From Desulfobulbus sp. (lineage in GTDB: Bacteria > Desulfobacterota > Desulfobulbia > Desulfobulbales > Desulfobulbaceae): a DNA stretch of 8,352 bases. Where the stretch lies: the NCBI GenBank assembly GCA_011051825.1, contig DRKH01000288.1:1-8352 (forward strand). Direction: 5' to 3'. Made by a program: the position numbers and the translations under genes. Positions 5,920-8,352 of this stretch are shown here, piece by piece. The notes under the pieces were generated by a model. It was not told the DNA's origin, made no database searches, and saw only the letters and a program-made list of their open reading frames with translations. Positions within the stretch are counted from its first letter, which is position 1. Each line of letters starts with the position of its first letter.

Positions 5920-6125
5920 TATGTTTTCTCCACCTCAAAGACCACCCCTTCGGCATCGGATTCCTTTCCGATTACCCTGCCGTCGCACATCAGGACCACC
6001 CGGTCCATACGGCCTGCAACATCCGGATCAACGATAAACGAAAACCGGGCCCCGGGCTTCATTTTGCGTAGACGTACCCGTACGTCTTTATATCCCTTTC
6101 AGCAATCACCACGATAATCAAACAT
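5919..6125 (-). CDS. TusA/SirA-like protein with in-frame UGA, probable selenoprotein
   Basis: Read with TGA (6101-6099) as selenocysteine, the frame gives 68 aa from ATG 6125 to TAA 5921-5919. It opens MFDYRGDC-U-KGYKDVRV and continues LRKMKPGARFSFIVDPD to FEVEKT. TusA/SirA proteins (about 75-80 aa) share DxxG..C near the N-terminus, then a helix, M/L-x-PG and a final beta strand, and all of these are present. Counting from D3-G6, U9 falls on the catalytic cysteine; counting back from MKPG, C8 does, so the redox pair is C8-U9. GGAG lies 5 nt before the ATG, and a SECIS-like hairpin follows the UGA. The internal ATG at 6062 has no Shine-Dalgarno and would start in mid-domain. TusA relays sulfur, but the partner is unknown here. 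A nonsense pseudogene is the main alternative. Confidence 0.75.
6070..6087 (-). promoter_or_regulatory. SECIS-like hairpin downstream of the UGA
   Basis: On the minus strand, AGACGTA (6087-6081) pairs perfectly with TACGTCT (6076-6070) around the loop CGGG (6080-6077). The loop begins 18 nt after the UGA and has G at its second position. Bacterial SECIS elements lie inside the coding region just after the UGA, with the apical loop about 16-37 nt away and a G among the first two loop bases. The geometry fits; SelB binding is inferred. Confidence 0.65.
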
Positions 6126-6163
6126 ATGATCTCCATTTTTTCCGGATGATTTTCCCCTGTGCT

Positions 6164-6194
6164 TTGTGGTACAGTATCGACAACAATACAGTAC
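6164..6194 (+). promoter_or_regulatory. Candidate promoter overlapped by an inverted repeat
   Basis: TTGTGG (6164-6169) and TACAGT (6187-6192) are 17 bp apart and could be a weak promoter for the small zinc protein. Overlapping it is an imperfect inverted repeat, GTACAGTAT (6169-6177) and ATACAGTAC (6186-6194), matching at 8 of 9 positions with half-site centres 17 bp apart. This resembles an operator in the gap between two divergent genes. The regulator is unknown. Confidence 0.4.
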
Positions 6195-6210
6195 AAACAG
6201 GAGGAGAGCT

Positions 6211-6378
6211 ATGAGTACGGAAAAGAAGACCTGTCAAGTCTGCGGGAAAAAAGCCGCCTCACTCACCGAATGCAAGAGTTGCGGCCGCAACTATTGCAGC
6301 AGATGCCAGAGCCCGTCCACAAAACAGCATTTCTGCAAAGAATGCGTCGCCATGGAAGGTGTTGTTTCCAAAGACTGA
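6211..6378 (+). CDS. Small four-knuckle zinc-binding protein
   Basis: The 55-aa protein has four CxxC pairs: C8-C11 (CQVC), C21-C24 (CKSC), C29-C32 (CSRC) and C42-C45 (CKEC), with H40 nearby. The spacing suits a cross-braced fold with two zinc ions, like LIM, RING or B-box-type mini-domains. No catalytic residues, signal peptide or membrane segment are visible, and the function is unknown. The ATG at 6211 is chosen over an in-frame GTG at 6166 because the strong Shine-Dalgarno GGAGGAG (6200-6206) lies 4 nt before it and the earlier stretch overlaps the promoter region. It is divergent from the TusA/SirA-like gene and convergent with creA, 45 bp from the creA stop. No strong terminator was seen in that gap. 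Confidence 0.8.
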   Translation: MSTEKKTCQVCGKKAASLTECKSCGRNYCSRCQSPSTKQHFCKECVAMEGVVSKD

Positions 6379-6423
6379 GGGTGGTCGTGCCGTGTTTCCG
6401 GTTTCTGGTCTATAACCAAGGTG

Positions 6424-6909
6424 CTAGCTACCGGACCAGGGCCGAAGAACAATAGTCGAAATCGAGTTTTTCGGCGACCCGTCCACCAGCTTGTCGCTGT
6501 AGCTCAGGTAGACAAGCGCGTTCCGCTTCCGATCATAAAAACGAACGACCTGCAACTTTTTGAACAGGAGCGAGGTCGACTTTTTAAACACCCGGCGCCC
6601 GTCCTCTTTGCCGGAGACGACCTTGGGCGGCAGGGTAATGGGCCCGGTCTGCCTGCAGGCGATGGAGGCATCGGAGGTATCTTCAGCCAACCCCAGCGAG
6701 CCGGAGATCCCTCCTGTTTTCGCCCGGCTGACATAGCAGGTGGCGCCGGGGATATCCGGATCGTCAAAGGCCTCGATCACAATTTTATCGTTGGCACCTA
6801 CTATTTTAAAAGTGGTGTTCACCCGGCCGATTTCCTCCGCCCGGATTGACGCTGCAAACAACCCGCCTGACCACAACAGGACAAAGAGTATTAGAAGCCT
6901 ATTCTGCAT
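6424..6909 (-). CDS. creA: CreA family periplasmic protein
   Basis: The 161-aa protein starts with a signal peptide (MQNRLLILFVLLWSGGLFA) and a likely cleavage near SIRA/EE. The mature part carries the CreA core TCYVSRAKTGGISGSLGLAE followed by DTSDASIACRQTGPI, close to the E. coli sequence, with two cysteines (in ATCYV and IACRQ) that may form a disulfide. E. coli CreA is about 157 aa and its function is unknown; it lies with creBCD there, but no creBCD genes are seen here. The second ATG (6909) is chosen because GGGAG (6921-6917) lies 7 nt upstream of it; the first ATG (6915) would leave only 1 nt. It overlaps the end of leuA by 11 bases, suggesting cotranscription. Confidence 0.9.
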   Translation of the reverse strand: MQNRLLILFVLLWSGGLFAASIRAEEIGRVNTTFKIVGANDKIVIEAFDDPDIPGATCYVSRAKTGGISGSLGLAEDTSDASIACRQTGPITLPPKVVSGKEDGRRVFKKSTSLLFKKLQVVRFYDRKRNALVYLSYSDKLVDGSPKNSISTIVLRPWSGS

Positions 6910-8352
6910 GTTCATGCTCCCTGTAATACAGACAGTTCCGATTTAAAGCGCTGAGCAGTGCCTTGATCGAGGCAATGATGATATCGGTATCCAGTCCGGC
7001 ACCCCACCAGCTTTCCCTGCGCTCATTGATGATCTCAATATAGGCCACGGCCCGCGACGACGAACCCCGGGTCAGGGCGTGTTCATGATAGGAGTGGAGA
7101 GAAAACCGCAACCCTGCGTCCTTTTTAAGGCCATTGCAGAAGGCATCCAGCGGACCATTACCCGCCTCCTTGATAAGGATCTCCCTGCCGTCAACAACAA
7201 GCACGGCTTCGACATCGGCTGTCGAGAGTTCTTCTTTCTGGTCAATATGTCGTTTTAACACGTTAAACGATTGCAGCTTGTAGCAGCCCTCATTCAGCAG
7301 GTATTCCTTCTCAAAGGTGTGCATAACCGCCTCAAGAGGCAGTTCGCCGCCGGCTCGATCTGTTTCCTCCTGGATAACCCGGCCAAACCCGGCCTGCATC
7401 TCCCGAGGCAGCTTGAAGCCGAACTCCTTATCCATGATATAAGCGGATCCGCCCTTGCCGGACTGGGAGTTGATCCGGATAATGGACTCGTAACTCCTGC
7501 CCACGTCCCGGGGATCAATCGGCAGGTAGGGAACCGCCCAGATTCCGTCCTCATGCTTATCCACCAGATCCATGCCCTTGTTGATCGCATCCTGGTGCGA
7601 GCCGGAAAAGGCAGTATAGACCAGCTCACCGGCATACGGATGCCTGGGATGCACGGTCAGCCGGGTACAGCGCTGGTAGACATTGACCACCCGGTTTATG
7701 TTCGAGAAATCCAGGCCCGGGTCAATTCCCTGGCTGAACATGTTCAGGGCCAGGGTCAGCAGATCCACATTGCCGGTACGCTCACCGTTGCCGAACAGGG
7801 TACCCTCGACCCGGTCGGCTCCGGCCATCAGGGCCAGTTCGGTGGCAGCTATTGCAGAACCGCGATCATTATGGGCATGGAGGCTGATCAGGGCGCAGTC
7901 ACGATTTTTCATATGCCGGATAAACCACTCAATTTGATCGGCATAGATATTGGGGGTGGCCATTTCCACCGTTGCCGGCAGGTTGATGATCACCGGCCGC
8001 TCAGGGGTCGGCTCCCAGACATCCATCACCGCCTCGCAGATTTCCAGGGCAAAATCAAGTTCGGTGCCGGTAAAACTCTCCGGTGAGTACTCGTACCGTA
8101 TATCGGTGTCCGTCCGGGCCGCTTCTTCCTTGATCAGCCCGGCCCCTTTGACCGCCAGATCAATAATCTCGCGCCGACCCATCCGGAAGACCACCTCCCG
8201 CTGCAGAGTGGAGGTGGAATTGTAGAGGTGGACAACCGCCTCCCGGGCACCGGCAAAGGATTCAAATGTTTTTTTGATCAGGTGTTCACGGGCCTGGGTC
8301 AGGGCCTGGATCACAACGCCTTCGGGGATGAGGTCCCGCTCGATCAGCAGAC
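6899..8352 (-). CDS. leuA: 2-isopropylmalate synthase, long type (5' truncated by window)
   Basis: The frame runs from the window edge (last complete codon 8350-8348) to TAG at 6901-6899, giving about 483 residues of an expected 550 or more. The enzyme condenses acetyl-CoA with 2-oxoisovalerate, the first committed step of leucine synthesis. It resembles the yeast/actinobacterial LeuA type: VIQALTQAREHLIKKTFE, VVHLYNSTSTLQREVVF, the metal-binding LHAHNDRG (HAH at 7879-7871) and GTLFGNGERTGNVDLL, completing the TIM barrel. The linker (SGKGGSAYIM) and the C-terminal regulatory domain (EAVLVVDGREILIKEAGNGP onward) follow, so leucine feedback inhibition is expected. The GTG at 8314 is internal; residues continue upstream as IERDLIPEGV, and the real start and catalytic DGxQ region lie outside. 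It overlaps creA. Confidence 0.95.
   Translation of the reverse strand, partial: LLIERDLIPEGVVIQALTQAREHLIKKTFESFAGAREAVVHLYNSTSTLQREVVFRMGRREIIDLAVKGAGLIKEEAARTDTDIRYEYSPESFTGTELDFALEICEAVMDVWEPTPERPVIINLPATVEMATPNIYADQIEWFIRHMKNRDCALISLHAHNDRGSAIAATELALMAGADRVEGTLFGNGERTGNVDLLTLALNMFSQGIDPGLDFSNINRVVNVYQRCTRLTVHPRHPYAGELVYTAFSGSHQDAINKGMDLVDKHEDGIWAVPYLPIDPRDVGRSYESIIRINSQSGKGGSAYIMDKEFGFKLPREMQAGFGRVIQEETDRAGGELPLEAVMHTFEKEYLLNEGCYKLQSFNVLKRHIDQKEELSTADVEAVLVVDGREILIKEAGNGPLDAFCNGLKKDAGLRFSLHSYHEHALTRGSSSRAVAYIEIINERRESWWGAGLDTDIIIASIKALLSALNRNCLYYREHEHAE

Noticed and set aside
5919..6062. A separate 47-aa gene starting at the internal ATG 6062
   Set aside because: No Shine-Dalgarno precedes it, it would begin in mid-domain, and the upstream frame supplies the missing TusA/SirA active-site segment.
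5671..6117. 148-aa open frame on the plus strand
   Set aside because: It covers the minus-strand TusA/SirA-like and membrane-protein genes, which have good ribosome-binding sites, TAATG coupling and family motifs.
5919..6125. Nonsense-mutated TusA pseudogene
   Set aside because: The single stop is TGA, lies exactly in the active-site segment, is followed by a SECIS-like hairpin, and the rest of the gene is intact and coupled to the next. It remains the main alternative.
7271..8086. 271-aa open frame on the plus strand
   Set aside because: It is antisense to leuA and has no recognisable motifs.

Overview
The window looks like a chromosomal segment of an anaerobic, selenium-using, sulfate-reducer-type deltaproteobacterium (Desulfobacterota, perhaps near Desulfobulbales). 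This is inferred from gene content: a class I hybrid cluster protein with a divergent HcpR-type regulator, a small sulfite-reductase-like hemoprotein, a special ferredoxin and a probable in-frame UGA (selenocysteine) gene. No rRNA, tRNA, CRISPR array or intact transposase gene was seen.

Layout. Positions 1-283 hold the 3' end of a PilZ-domain gene, convergent and overlapping with a Crp/Fnr-family regulator (minus strand, 252-917). Divergent from the regulator is hcp (1206-2834), preceded by a near-ideal FNR-type operator and a class II promoter, and followed by a structured 3' region with an intrinsic terminator (2939-2969). Three further plus-strand genes follow: a short assimilatory-type siroheme reductase (3107-3751), a zinc-ribbon/HD-domain protein (3783-4523) and a two-domain ferredoxin-like protein (4751-5485) that ends at a strong terminator (5524-5570). 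A 188-bp MITE-like palindromic element with an 8-bp flanking repeat sits between the last two.

The minus strand from 6125 to 5689 carries a two-gene unit. The first gene encodes a TusA/SirA-like protein interrupted by one TGA exactly in the active-site segment, with a SECIS-like hairpin 18 nt downstream, so it is probably a selenoprotein. Its stop overlaps the start of a small two-helix membrane protein (TAATG). Divergent from it is a 55-aa protein with four CxxC knuckles (6211-6378). The right end holds creA (minus, 6424-6909) overlapping the 3' end of a long-type 2-isopropylmalate synthase gene (leuA, minus, 6899 to beyond 8352).

How the genes may work together. The regulator, Hcp, siroheme reductase, HD protein and ferredoxin look like a nitrosative-stress or nitrogen-oxide/sulfite handling cluster, with the ferredoxin as a plausible electron donor; this is inference from families and adjacency. 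The candidate selenoprotein is the most unusual feature, because standard gene calling would miss it or annotate only its last 47 residues.
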